Source of the DNA: Streptomyces changanensis
Lineage (GTDB): Bacteria; Actinomycetota; Actinomycetes; Streptomycetales; Streptomycetaceae
Direction: 5' to 3'
Length of the DNA: 64,000 nt
Assembly: GCF_024600715.1 (NCBI RefSeq)
Contig: NZ_CP102332.1
Location: 682,001 to 746,000 of the forward strand
The number at the start of each line of letters is the position of its first letter. Position 1 is the first letter of the stretch. Position numbers and translations under genes: made by a program. The notes beneath the pieces are model-generated. The model made no database searches. It saw nothing but the letters and a program-made list of their open reading frames with translations, and was not told the origin of the DNA. This document shows, one piece after another, positions 37,508 through 47,952 of the stretch.

Positions 37508-38493
37508 CGGCCGCCTCCTGCGGTGACGGCCCCGTTCAGGTCACGGCGGAGCACGTAGCGCTGGTAGAAGAGGGAGAAGACCAGGCTGATCATGAACAGG
37601 ACCACGCTGATCGCGCTGGCGTAGCCGACCTGATACCGCTTGAACCCGAACTGGAACATCGCGATCGCCATCGTCTCGGAGGAGTGGTTGGGTCCACCCG
37701 CGGTCATGACCCAGACGAGGTCGAAGAGCTGGATGGACCCGATGATCGAAAGGAAGACGCTGATCCGGATCGTCGGGCCGAGCAGCGGCAGCGTCACGTG
37801 CCGGAAACGCTGCCAGGCGCCGGCGCCGTCGATGGAGGCGGCCTCGAGGATCTCGGCCGGGATGCCCTGCAGCCCGGCGAGGAAGAGCATCATGTGGAAG
37901 CCGAAGTACTTCCAGATCATGACCACGAAGAGGGTCGGCATGACCGTCGAGGGGTCGGCGAGCCACTTGCCCTGCAGCCCCTCCAGGCCCAGGAGGCCGA
38001 CGAGATGGTCGGCCATGCCGGCGCCGGGCAGGAAGATCATCGTGAAGAGGACCGCCGTGACCACCTCGGACAGGATGTACGGCGCGAAGAACAGCATCCG
38101 GTAGACGGCCCGGCCGCGGAGCCTCTGGTTGAGCAGGACCGCGGTGAACAGGGCGAACGGCAGCTGGACCGTGATCGACAGGACGATCAGGTACAGCCCG
38201 CGCCCCAGATCGCCGAGGAAGACCCGGTCGTCGAACAGCTTGGTGTAGTTGGCGAAGCCGACGAAGTCGTCCAGGGGGCCGATCCCGCCCCATTTGAAGA
38301 AGCCGGTGAAGACGGCGACGACGATCGGGGCGAGGACGAAGACGAGGAAGAGGACCAGAGCCGGGACGAGGAACCAGGCGACCGAAGCCCATTCTCCCCA
38401 CCCGCGCAGGAGCGACCGGGCCGGAGTCGGCGGGTGCACCGGCACGACGTCCTGCGTCCGCTCCTTGGTCAGGGTGGACACGGAGCTAGGCAC
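37504..38493 (-). CDS. Xylo-oligosaccharide ABC importer permease (MalF/UgpA type)
   Basis: About 329-aa CUT1 permease with six helices from VAWFLVPALVLFLVFVLAPIVVAVF. The EAA loop is EILEAASIDGAGAWQRFRHVTLPLLGP. The start is uncertain: GTG 38493 overlaps the binding-protein stop by 8 bp, and GTG 38481 lies just after it. Coupled downstream to the second permease by ATGA. Confidence 0.92.
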   Translation of the reverse strand: MPSSVSTLTKERTQDVVPVHPPTPARSLLRGWGEWASVAWFLVPALVLFLVFVLAPIVVAVFTGFFKWGGIGPLDDFVGFANYTKLFDDRVFLGDLGRGLYLIVLSITVQLPFALFTAVLLNQRLRGRAVYRMLFFAPYILSEVVTAVLFTMIFLPGAGMADHLVGLLGLEGLQGKWLADPSTVMPTLFVVMIWKYFGFHMMLFLAGLQGIPAEILEAASIDGAGAWQRFRHVTLPLLGPTIRISVFLSIIGSIQLFDLVWVMTAGGPNHSSETMAIAMFQFGFKRYQVGYASAISVVLFMISLVFSLFYQRYVLRRDLNGAVTAGGGR

Positions 38494-39778
38494 TCTTCGC
38501 AGCCTCGGTGATCGAGGTGGTGACCTGTTCGGGCGTCTTCTCGCCCGCGATGAGGTCGGCGACGCTGTCGTTGACTTCCTGGCCGACCGCCGGCGGATAG
38601 GCCTGGTCGAGGAAGAGCTGGAAGCCCGTCGCCTTGACCAGGCTGTCGGCCACCACCTTCTTGTTGGCGTCGGTGAGCCGGCTCTCCGCGCCCTTGACCA
38701 CCGGCAGGTAGCCGTTGGAGGCCAGCAGCTTGGACTCGTTGTCCAGGACGAAGAACCGCAGGAAGTCCAGCGCTTCCTTCGGGGCGCCCTTGCGCAGCGC
38801 GAAGCCACCGCCACCGCCGAACACCTCGGTGGCCCGGCCGACACCGCCGTCGACCGTCGGGAAGGGGAAGAAGCCCAGGTCCGCTCCGAGGTCGGCGCCC
38901 GCGTCCTTCTGCACCGACGGTCCCCACTGCCCCATCAGCTCCATGGCGGCCTTGCCGTTGCCCATGGTCGCGGCCTGCCCGCCGGGGGTGGCGTAGCCGG
39001 CCCCCAGGAAGGCCGTCTGGAACGGCTGGAGGTCGACCAGCTCCTTGAGGTGGACGCCCGCCTGGACGAAGCCGCCGCCGGTGAAGTCCTTGGTGGTCGC
39101 CGCCTGCCGCAGCGCGGGGAGACCGGCGACGCGCATCGCGAGGTAGGCCCAGTAGTAGTGGCCCGGCCACTTCTCCTTGCCCGCGAGGGCGATCGGGGTG
39201 ATGCCCGCCGCCTTGAGCTTCCTGACGTCTTCGAGGAGCTCGGCCCAGGTGACCGGCGGGGCGGTGATCCCGGCCTTGGCGAAGAGCTTCTTGTTGTACC
39301 AGAAGCCGACCATGCCGATGTCGTAGGGCACCCCGTAGGTCCGACCCTCGAACTGGTACGCCTGCAGGGAGACCGGGGTGAGCTGGGACGACCAGTCGAG
39401 GACGTCGGTGAGGTCCTCGACCAGCCCCGCGTCGACCTGCTGCCGCAGCACGCCGCCGCCCCAGGTCTGGAAGACGTCGGGGAGCCTGCCCGAGGAGGTG
39501 GTGGCGGTCAGCTTGGACTTGAACGCCTCGTTCTCCAACGAGGTCGTCTCGATCCTGACGTTCGGGTGGGCGGCCGTGAACGCCGAGGAGATCTGCGGGA
39601 AGAGGGACCTGCCCGGTTCCGTCGTGGCGATGTTCCACCACGCGAAGGTCACCTTGCCGTCGGCCGCCGGCTGGTCGCCGGAGCCTCCACCGCCGCAGGC
39701 CGCGGTCAGCGGGACGGACAGTGCGGTGAGGCCCGAGAGCGCCAGGAAGCGTCGTCGACTCGGGGGAGAGCTGGCCAT
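38486..39778 (-). CDS. Xylo-oligosaccharide-binding lipoprotein of the ABC importer
   Basis: 430-aa family 1 solute-binding lipoprotein. Its leader has both a twin-arginine motif (RRRFLALSG) and a lipobox ending TAAC (Cys about 28), as in Tat-exported Streptomyces lipoproteins. The mature part shows GRLPDVFQTWGGGVLRQQVDAGLVEDLTD and YGVPYDIGMVGFWYNKKLF, typical of CUT1 proteins. ATG 39778 follows GGAGG. First gene of the nine-gene operon, behind an operator-bearing promoter. Confidence 0.94.
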   Translation of the reverse strand: MASSPPSRRRFLALSGLTALSVPLTAACGGGGSGDQPAADGKVTFAWWNIATTEPGRSLFPQISSAFTAAHPNVRIETTSLENEAFKSKLTATTSSGRLPDVFQTWGGGVLRQQVDAGLVEDLTDVLDWSSQLTPVSLQAYQFEGRTYGVPYDIGMVGFWYNKKLFAKAGITAPPVTWAELLEDVRKLKAAGITPIALAGKEKWPGHYYWAYLAMRVAGLPALRQAATTKDFTGGGFVQAGVHLKELVDLQPFQTAFLGAGYATPGGQAATMGNGKAAMELMGQWGPSVQKDAGADLGADLGFFPFPTVDGGVGRATEVFGGGGGFALRKGAPKEALDFLRFFVLDNESKLLASNGYLPVVKGAESRLTDANKKVVADSLVKATGFQLFLDQAYPPAVGQEVNDSVADLIAGEKTPEQVTTSITEAAKSA

Positions 39779-39807
39779 GGGACCTCCGAGGTGGGGTAAG
39801 GCCGATC

Positions 39808-39878
39808 GTCGAAAATATTTCGAAACACTCTCGAATTCCGTGCTGCCACAAACTAGGAACGCGGGGCTTCACGGTCAA
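39808..39878 (-). promoter_or_regulatory. Xylan operon promoter and operator
   Basis: On the - strand: TTGACC (39873-39878), 17-bp spacer, TAGTTT (39850-39855). Transcription would start near 39843, directly before an operator block at 39808-39840 containing CGAAAATATTTCG (arms CGAAA/TTTCG) overlapping TTTCGAAA and followed by TCTCGAATTC. A LacI repressor bound there would block the operon. Confidence 0.75.
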
Positions 39879-39919
39879 GACCTGTCACCGAACTCCCTGG
39901 AAAACAGCTGCACTTCTGC

Positions 39920-39966
39920 TTGACAGGTCGACCACACCGACCGGAGACTCTTCGAAAAGTTTGCGG
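39920..39966 (+). promoter_or_regulatory. LacI gene promoter and operator
   Basis: TTGACA (39920-39925), then GAGACT (39944-39949) at 18 bp as a poor -10, followed at the expected start point by TTCGAAAAGTTTGCGG (39951-39966), a variant of the CGAAA-NN-TTTCG box. This suggests negative autoregulation of the LacI-type gene and of the GH3 and GH43 genes behind it. Confidence 0.65.
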
Positions 39967-40005
39967 TATCTGTCGCCGCCCGGGCGTCCACGCAGAGGAG
40001 ACAAG

Positions 40006-41019
40006 GTGAGCGAGCAGCGTCCGACCCTGGCCGTCATCGCCGCGGAGGCGGGGGTCTCCCAGGCCACCGTGTCCAAGGTGATCAACGGTCGCTCCGATGT
40101 CGCGTCCGCGACACGCGAGCGGATCGAGACCCTGCTGCGATCCCACAACTACTCCCAGCCCGGCCGGCAGGGCAGGGCCCGCAGATCGGGCCTGGTCGAC
40201 CTGATCATCGGCGGTCTGGACAGCGCCTGGGCGGTGGAGATACTGCGCGGTGTCGAGGCCGAGTGCGCCCAGCGGAGCGTCGGCACCGTCGTGTCGCTCG
40301 TCCCGCCGGGCGAGGCCACCCCGTCGAGCTGGGCCGCGCTTCCGGTCCTGCACCACAGCGACGGCGTCATCCTCGTCACCGCCTCGGTCACCCAGGCCCA
40401 GCGCGCCCAGGTCGAACGGGCCGGGGTGGCGCTGGTCGTCATCGACCCGATCGACCTGCCGGGCAACGGCGTGCCGAGCATCGGCGCGACCAACTGGGCG
40501 GGCGGTCTCGCCGCCACGGAGCACCTGCTGGAGAGGGGGCACCGCCGGATCGCCGCGATCGGCGGGCGCAGGGAGATGCTCTGCAGCCAGGCCCGCATCG
40601 ACGGGTACCGGGCCGCGCTGGAGCGGGCCGGGATCGAGGTGGACCGCGACCTGATCCGGTTCGGCGACTTCCAGCACGAGGGCGGGTTCCGGTGCGCCCG
40701 GGAGCTGCTCGACCTGCCCGAGCCGCCGACCGCCGTCTTCGCCGGCAGCGACCAGCAGGCGATGGGCGTGTACGAGGCCGCCCGGCAGCGCGGCTTGAGC
40801 ATCCCGCAGGACCTCAGCGTGGTCGGCTTCGACGACCTGCCGATGTGCGAGTGGCTGTCTCCCCCGCTGACGACGGTGCGTCAGCCGCTGGAGGAGATGG
40901 GCCGGCTCGCCGCCCGCACACTCTTCCAGCTCCTGGAACGGCAGCCCCTGGTCAGCCCCCGGATGGAACTCTCGACCGAGCTGAAGGTCCGGCTCTCCAC
41001 CGCCCCGCCTCGTCGCTAG
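40006..41019 (+). CDS. LacI family repressor of xylan utilisation (BxlR-like)
   Basis: 337-aa LacI/GalR repressor. The N-terminal helix-turn-helix is VIAAEAGVSQATVSKVINGRSDVASATRERI; the rest is a periplasmic-binding-protein-like ligand domain ending in the FAGSDQQAMGVYEAARQRGLSIPQDLSVVGFDDLP block. GTG 40006 follows GAGGAG and gives a normal N-terminus. It sits between the divergent importer operon and the GH3 gene, 10 bp before the latter. By position and boxes it should respond to xylobiose or similar, as BxlR does in other Streptomyces (inference). Confidence 0.94.
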   Translation: MSEQRPTLAVIAAEAGVSQATVSKVINGRSDVASATRERIETLLRSHNYSQPGRQGRARRSGLVDLIIGGLDSAWAVEILRGVEAECAQRSVGTVVSLVPPGEATPSSWAALPVLHHSDGVILVTASVTQAQRAQVERAGVALVVIDPIDLPGNGVPSIGATNWAGGLAATEHLLERGHRRIAAIGGRREMLCSQARIDGYRAALERAGIEVDRDLIRFGDFQHEGGFRCARELLDLPEPPTAVFAGSDQQAMGVYEAARQRGLSIPQDLSVVGFDDLPMCEWLSPPLTTVRQPLEEMGRLAARTLFQLLERQPLVSPRMELSTELKVRLSTAPPRR

Positions 41020-41029
41020 GAGACCCCCC

Positions 41030-43249
41030 TTGACCGAGCCCTGGCGTGACCCCCGCCTGCCCGCGTCCGTACGAGTCGCCGATCTGCTGAGACGGATGAC
41101 GCTGGAGGAGAAGGCGGGGCAACTCACCGGCTACTGGGCGCTGCCCTCCGATCCGGGAGCGCCTGTCGCGCCGATGGAGGACGACTCCGGCGAGTCCGCG
41201 CCCGGTCTCGACGACATCGTCGCCCACGGGCTCGGCCAGCTGACCCGGGTGTACGGTACCGCCCCGATCACCGCGGAAGCCGGTATGGAGCGGCTCGCCT
41301 CGCTCCAGCGGCAGGTGACCGGGGCCGGCCGGTTCGGGATCCCGGCGGTCGCTCACGAGGAGTGCCTGACCGGGTTCATGACGTTCGGGGCGACGGTCTT
41401 CCCCGGGCCGCTGGCCTGGGGTGCGTCCTTCGATCCCGGGCTCGTGCGACGGATGGCCGCCGCCATCGGTGAGGGGATGCGGCGGGTAGGCGTCCACCAG
41501 GGGCTGGCTCCGGTCCTCGACGTGGTCCGCGACTACCGGTGGGGGAGGACCGAGGAGTGCATCGGCGAGGATCCGTACCTCGTCGGAGCGATCGGCACCG
41601 CCTATGTGCAGGGCTTGGAAGGCGCCGGGGTCGTGGCGACGCTCAAGCACTTCGCCGGGTACTCGGCCTCACGCGGCGGCCGGAACATGGCCCCGGTCGC
41701 AGCCGGGCCGCGCGAGTTCGCCGACGTGCTGGTCGAGCCCTTCGTACGGGCGCTCCGAGAGGGGGGCGCCCGGTCGGTGATGAACAGCTACACCGACGTG
41801 GACGGCGTCCCGGTGGCCGCCGACGCACGGCTGCTGACCGATCTGCTGAGGGGTGAGCTCGGCTTCGGCGGGGTGGTCGTCGCCGACTACTACGCCGTCT
41901 CCTTCCTGGAGACCCGGCACGGCGTCACCGGATCGCGCGGCGCGGCCGGCGCGCTGGCGCTGACCGCCGGGATCGACGTCGAGCTGCCGACGGCCCGCTG
42001 CTACGGCGAGCCGCTGACCGAACGGGTGCGAGCGGGAAGCGTGCCCGAAGCACTCATCGACCGCGCCGCGGAACGGGTCCTGCTGCAGAAGGCCGAACTC
42101 GGTCTGCTCGACCCCGACTGGGAGCCCGTCAAGCCCGAGCCGGTCGACCTCGACCCGCCGGAGAACCGGGCACTGGCCAGGCTCCTGGCCGAGCGGTCCA
42201 CCGTGCTGCTCGCCAACGACGGCATCCTGCCGCTGCGGCCGTGCCGGGTCGCGGTCAGCGGGCCGTACGCCGACGACCCGCAGTCCTTCCTCGGCTGCTA
42301 CTCCTTCCCCAACCACGTCGCGCTCCCCGGCGACCTCGGGCTTGAGATCCCGACGCTCGGCGAGGCGCTCAGCGCCGCCGGGTTCACGGTCACCGCGGAC
42401 GATCCGGACGTGCACGTGCTGGTACTCGGGGACCGGGCCGGCATGTTCGGCCGGGGCAGCTCCGGAGAGGGCTGCGACGCCGAGACCCTCGACCTGCCCG
42501 GCGACCAGGCGGCACTCGCCTCCGCCGTACTGGACTCCGGGGTGCCGACCGTCCTGGTCCTCGTCTCCGGACGGCCGTACGCGCTCGGCGCGCTGGCCGA
42601 GCGCGCGTCCGCCGTGGTGCAGGCCTTCTTCCCCGGCGAGGAGGGCGGGACGGCGCTGGCCCGGATCATCAGCGGGGCCGCGGAACCGTCCGGGCGGCTG
42701 CCCGTCTCCGTCCCCCGCCGGGTCGGCGGCCAGCCTGGCACCTACCTGCACTCCAGGCTCGGCGGGCACACCGACTGGAGCTCGGTGGACCCGACTCCGC
42801 TGTTCCCCTTCGGACACGGGCTGAGCTGGACCAGCTTCGACCTCTCGGACCTGGCGGTGGATCCCGTCGCCGCGACGGACGGATCCGTCCGCGTCGCGGT
42901 CACCGTGCGCAACGTCGGTGAGGTGGCGGGGACCGAGGTGGTCCAGCTGTACCTCTCGGACCCCGAGGCGTCCGTCGTCCGGCCGCAGCGGTGGCTCGCC
43001 GGGTTCTGCAGGGTCGAGCTGCGGCCGGGCGCGGCCGCCCGGGTCACCTTCGCCGTCCACGCCGACCGGACCTCCTTCACCGGGGTCGACCTGCGCAGAA
43101 GAGTGGAGCCCGGGGAGATCGGCGTGGCCGTCGGGCGGTCCAGCGGGGACCTTCCGCTCCGGGGCTCCTTCACCCTGCACGGTCCCGTGCGTCATCCGGC
43201 GGCCGACCGCGTGCTGTCCGTGCCGGTCGAGACGGTCCCGGTTCCGTGA
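41030..43249 (+). CDS. GH3 beta-xylosidase/beta-glucosidase (cytosolic)
   Basis: 739-aa family 3 glycosidase without a signal peptide, so it should act on imported oligomers. N-terminal barrel (about 1-330) with TRVYGTAPIT-type and PAVAHEECL motifs and nucleophile D286 in VVVADYYAV (the more common residue after Asp is Trp); alpha/beta sandwich (about 370-560); fibronectin-III-like domain (about 620-720). TTG 41030 follows GGAG. Its stop overlaps the GH43 start (GTGA). Xylosidase activity is inferred from the locus. Confidence 0.94.
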   Translation: MTEPWRDPRLPASVRVADLLRRMTLEEKAGQLTGYWALPSDPGAPVAPMEDDSGESAPGLDDIVAHGLGQLTRVYGTAPITAEAGMERLASLQRQVTGAGRFGIPAVAHEECLTGFMTFGATVFPGPLAWGASFDPGLVRRMAAAIGEGMRRVGVHQGLAPVLDVVRDYRWGRTEECIGEDPYLVGAIGTAYVQGLEGAGVVATLKHFAGYSASRGGRNMAPVAAGPREFADVLVEPFVRALREGGARSVMNSYTDVDGVPVAADARLLTDLLRGELGFGGVVVADYYAVSFLETRHGVTGSRGAAGALALTAGIDVELPTARCYGEPLTERVRAGSVPEALIDRAAERVLLQKAELGLLDPDWEPVKPEPVDLDPPENRALARLLAERSTVLLANDGILPLRPCRVAVSGPYADDPQSFLGCYSFPNHVALPGDLGLEIPTLGEALSAAGFTVTADDPDVHVLVLGDRAGMFGRGSSGEGCDAETLDLPGDQAALASAVLDSGVPTVLVLVSGRPYALGALAERASAVVQAFFPGEEGGTALARIISGAAEPSGRLPVSVPRRVGGQPGTYLHSRLGGHTDWSSVDPTPLFPFGHGLSWTSFDLSDLAVDPVAATDGSVRVAVTVRNVGEVAGTEVVQLYLSDPEASVVRPQRWLAGFCRVELRPGAAARVTFAVHADRTSFTGVDLRRRVEPGEIGVAVGRSSGDLPLRGSFTLHGPVRHPAADRVLSVPVETVPVP

Positions 43250-44775
43250 CCGCGCTGTTCGGTGATCCTGTGCTGCCCGGTTTCCGGCCCGACCCGTCCG
43301 TGTGCCGGGTGGGAGCGGACTACTACCTGGTGACGTCCAGCTTCGAATGGTTCCCCGGCCTTCCCTTGTTCCACAGCCGCGATCTCGTGAACTGGCGGCG
43401 TCTCGGCTCCGCGCTCGACCGGCCGTCCCAGCTCGATCTCGACGGGTGTGAGCCCTCGCGCGGCCTGTTCGCCCCCACGATCAGGCACCATGACGGGGTC
43501 TTCCATCTCGTCTGCACGCTGATGGACGGCCCCGGCCATTTCGTCGTCACGGCGATCGACCCGGCGGGACCGTGGTCGAAACCGCAGCGGCTGGAGGGCG
43601 AGGGGTTCGACCCGTCGCTGTTCTTCGACGACGGGCCGGAGGGCGGTGACGGCCGTGCCTGGTTCACCGCCGCCCGCGTCCTGGACGAGGCCGCCGGCCG
43701 CACCGAGATCTGGATGCGCGAGTACCTTCCCCGCGAGCGTCGGCTCACGGGACCCGAGTACGTCCTGTGGTCGGGAAGCCGGCCGGGCGCCCGCTGGTCG
43801 GAGGCCCCGCACCTCTACAGGATCGACGGCACCTGTCTCCTGCTCACCGCGGAGGGCGGCACCGGTGTGGACCACAGTGTGGTGGCCGCCCGCGCCGACC
43901 ACGTGACCGGCCCGTACGAGGGCGCACCCGGCAACCCGGTGCTGCCTCCCGCCACGGGCCCGGTCACCTGCACCGGGCACGCCGACCTCGTCCAGACCCC
44001 GTACGGCGACTGGCGGGCCGTCCTCTTGGGCGTCCGCCCGGGCTCCGCCATCGGCCGCGAGACCTTCCTCAGCAGGGTCACCTGGAGCGACGGCTGGCCG
44101 GTCTTCTCCCCGGTCGGCCACACGAGCCCTCGCCGCCGTCTCCACGACGACTTCGCCGCCCTCTCCGCCGACTGGAGCACCCTGGGCACCCCACGCGCGC
44201 CGTTCTGGACCACCGGTGACGGGCTCCGCCTCCAGCTCCGCCCCGAACGCCTCGGCGAACGCACCGTCCCGTCCCTCCTGGCCCGCCCCCAGGAACAACA
44301 CGACTGCGACGTGTCCACCGAACTGCACTTCACCCCCGCCGCAGCAGGCGAACAGGCCGGCCTCGCCGTGGTCCTCGACGACGACGCCCACCTCCTCCTC
44401 CTTCGCACCACGGAAGGACTCGTCCTCCGTCACGGGTCTGACGTCCTGGCCGGCGTTCCCGTCCGCCCGGGCCCCCTTCGTCTGGGAGTCCGCGTCCGCG
44501 GCTTCAGCCACACCTTCCGCCACGCGGCACCCGACGGCGCCTGGCAGGACCTGGCCGCCGTCGAAGCCACCTTCCTCACTCCGCTGTTCACCAGCGTCCA
44601 GCTCGGCGTCTACGCCACGTCCGACGGCCGTCCCTCCACCAATCGAGCCCGTTTCACATGGTTCGACATCACGTATCCGCACCGGCGGGAACCGGCGGGA
44701 ACCGGCGGGACAGCAGAGGCGCCGGCGGGCGGCGCCCGCCACGTGATGCCGCCGGCGAACCGGCGGCAGCGGTAG
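43246..44775 (+). CDS. GH43 beta-xylosidase/arabinofuranosidase (cytosolic)
   Basis: 509-aa family 43 enzyme, no signal peptide. The five-bladed propeller starts with PGFRPDPSVCRVGADYYLVTSSFEWFPGLP (base Asp16), has the APTIRHHDGVFHLVCT and WSEAPHLYRIDGTCLLLTAEGGT blocks (the latter with the probable acid Glu), and ends in a beta-sandwich (about 300-490) as in xylan beta-xylosidases. GTG 43246 overlaps the GH3 stop. The C-terminal 20 residues are coded through a 10-bp tandem repeat and are Gly/Ala-rich. Confidence 0.93.
   Translation: MTALFGDPVLPGFRPDPSVCRVGADYYLVTSSFEWFPGLPLFHSRDLVNWRRLGSALDRPSQLDLDGCEPSRGLFAPTIRHHDGVFHLVCTLMDGPGHFVVTAIDPAGPWSKPQRLEGEGFDPSLFFDDGPEGGDGRAWFTAARVLDEAAGRTEIWMREYLPRERRLTGPEYVLWSGSRPGARWSEAPHLYRIDGTCLLLTAEGGTGVDHSVVAARADHVTGPYEGAPGNPVLPPATGPVTCTGHADLVQTPYGDWRAVLLGVRPGSAIGRETFLSRVTWSDGWPVFSPVGHTSPRRRLHDDFAALSADWSTLGTPRAPFWTTGDGLRLQLRPERLGERTVPSLLARPQEQHDCDVSTELHFTPAAAGEQAGLAVVLDDDAHLLLLRTTEGLVLRHGSDVLAGVPVRPGPLRLGVRVRGFSHTFRHAAPDGAWQDLAAVEATFLTPLFTSVQLGVYATSDGRPSTNRARFTWFDITYPHRREPAGTGGTAEAPAGGARHVMPPANRRQR
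44681..44710 (+). repeat. 10-bp tandem repeat at the 3' end of the GH43 gene
   Basis: ACCGGCGGGA is repeated three times exactly. The unit is not a multiple of three, so loss or gain of one copy changes the C-terminal frame. Confidence 0.8.
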
Positions 44776-44923
44776 TCGACCGTACACGGAAGAACGCCGG
44801 CCGTCGCACAGGAGGAAAACGCCGAACCGTTGCACGCCGGCGAAGAGTTTCCGCCCCTCCCGGATTTCCGTGCGTCTGCCCGCCCGGAAGGACGCGGACG
44901 GCTCGACGGCAGCTGCAGATCGA

Positions 44924-44961
44924 GCGCCTTCCCCATCGAAACCTTTCGATGGGGAGGGCGC
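44924..44961. terminator. Long hairpin with a CGAAA-CC-TTTCG core, after GH43
   Basis: 18-bp stem (44924-44941 with 44944-44961) with one G-T wobble. The apex, CGAAACCTTTCG at 44937-44948, is itself a copy of the LacI-type box of this locus. It may be a terminator for the LacI-GH3-GH43 transcript, an operator for the downstream GH10, or both. The rest of the 443-bp gap (44776-45218) holds the GH10 promoter and leader and no gene. Confidence 0.7.
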
Positions 44962-45000
44962 CCGTGGAATTGCCTTCCGTGCCACCTCGAAGAGGCAGGA

Positions 45001-45051
45001 CTTCGAAACACCTTCGAAACCATTGACATGTTCCTGCCGCATTCTCACACT
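45001..45051 (+). promoter_or_regulatory. Promoter and twin boxes of the GH10-CBM13 gene
   Basis: TTGACA (45023-45028), 17-bp spacer, CACACT (45046-45051, a weak -10). Directly upstream are two TTCGAAA boxes at 45002-45008 and 45013-45019, 11 bp apart, that is one helical turn. They match the boxes at the divergent LacI promoter region. The predicted mRNA leader is about 160 nt. Confidence 0.7.
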
Positions 45052-45053
45052 GA

Positions 45054-46661
<1,608 letters not shown>

Positions 46662-46750
46662 CCTGGTGCACCACCGCACGTCCTCACTGCGTCGCCAGCT
46701 CGGGACGAGACCGCGCGACGCATCCGCCGTCAGGAAACCGAGGTACCGCC

Positions 46751-47716
46751 ATGCGCCGCACAGTCCGCGCCCTCGTCACCGCCCTTGCCGCGCTGCCACT
46801 GGCGCTCGCCGTCGCGCCGCCCGCCCAGGCGGCGGACCCCACCACCATGACCAGCGGCTTCTACGTGGACCCGAACTCCAGCGCGAAGCAGTGGGTCGCC
46901 GCCAACGCCGGTGACGGCCGGGCGCCCGCCATCAACACGTCCCTGGCCAACACGCCCACGGCCCGCTGGTTCGGCGCCTGGAGCGGCACCATCGGCACCG
47001 CCACGGGTGCGTACGTCGGGGCGGCGGACCACGCGGACAAGCTGCCCGTCCTGGTCGCCTACAACATCCACCTCCGAGACTCGTGCGGCGGGCACTCCGG
47101 AGGCGGGGCATCGTCGCCCTCCGCCTACGCGACCTGGATCGCGCAGTTCGCCGGCGGGATCGCCGACCGCCCGGCCGTCGTCGTCCTCGAACCCGACTCT
47201 CTCGCGGACTACGGCTGCCTGAACCCGACCCAGGTCCGCGAACGTCAGGGCATGATCAGCGGCGCCCTCGCCGAGTTCAACCGTCAGGCGCCCAACACCT
47301 GGGTCTACCTCGACGCGGGCAACCCCGGCTGGGTGAGCGCGGCGACGATGGCCCAGCGCCTCCACGAGGCGGGCCTCCGCCAGGCCCGCGGTTTCTCCCT
47401 CAACGTCTCGAACTACTACACCACCGCCCAGAACACCGCCTACGGCAACGCCGTCAACAGCGCACTCGCCGCCCGCTACGGCTACACCAAACCGTTCGTC
47501 GTCGACACCAGCCGCAACGGCAACGGCTCCAACGGCGAGTGGTGCAACGCCGCGGGCCGCCGCATCGGCACCCCCACCCAGATGGGAGGCGGCGCCGAGA
47601 TGCTGCTGTGGATCAAGGCACCGGGCGAGTCCGACGGCAACTGCGGCGTCGGCACCGGCTCCTCGGCCGGTCAGTTCCTCCCGGAGGCCGCCTACAGGAT
47701 GATCTACGGCTACTGA
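46751..47716 (+). CDS. Secreted GH6 endo-beta-1,4-glucanase
   Basis: 321-aa secreted cellulase, catalytic domain only (no CBM). Signal peptide (about 1-28). GH6 motifs: HLRDSCGGHSGGG with Asp110, and VVVLEPDSLAD with catalytic acid Asp149; also SNYYTT and WCNAAGRRIG. It begins 89 bp after the xylanase stop with no strong hairpin between, so it may be read through from that promoter. Brings cellulose attack into an otherwise xylan-directed locus. Confidence 0.95.
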   Translation: MRRTVRALVTALAALPLALAVAPPAQAADPTTMTSGFYVDPNSSAKQWVAANAGDGRAPAINTSLANTPTARWFGAWSGTIGTATGAYVGAADHADKLPVLVAYNIHLRDSCGGHSGGGASSPSAYATWIAQFAGGIADRPAVVVLEPDSLADYGCLNPTQVRERQGMISGALAEFNRQAPNTWVYLDAGNPGWVSAATMAQRLHEAGLRQARGFSLNVSNYYTTAQNTAYGNAVNSALAARYGYTKPFVVDTSRNGNGSNGEWCNAAGRRIGTPTQMGGGAEMLLWIKAPGESDGNCGVGTGSSAGQFLPEAAYRMIYGY

Positions 47717-47732
47717 CGTCCACTCCTGCGGC

Positions 47733-47788
47733 CGGGACTCCGCCGCCCCGCGACCGGGCCACGGGCGCCACCGGGGGGCGGGGTCCCG
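47733..47788 (+). terminator. Imperfect terminator hairpin after GH6
   Basis: Outer arms CGGGAC / GTCCCG with mostly paired GC-rich inner arms and a loop of about 20 nt, starting 16 bp after the GH6 stop. Confidence 0.55.
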
Positions 47789-47952
47789 CGCGCGTGCGCG
47801 TGCCCTCCTCACTCTTCCCAGGCGCCGCCCGCTCCGGCAGGGACCCAAGGGACCTGGCTGGTTCACGGCGTCGCGATCACCGCGAAAGAGGAGCGACGCT
47901 GAACCGCTTGGTCCGGCCGGACATCCCGCCTGCAGTCCCGCAGTACCCGCCG

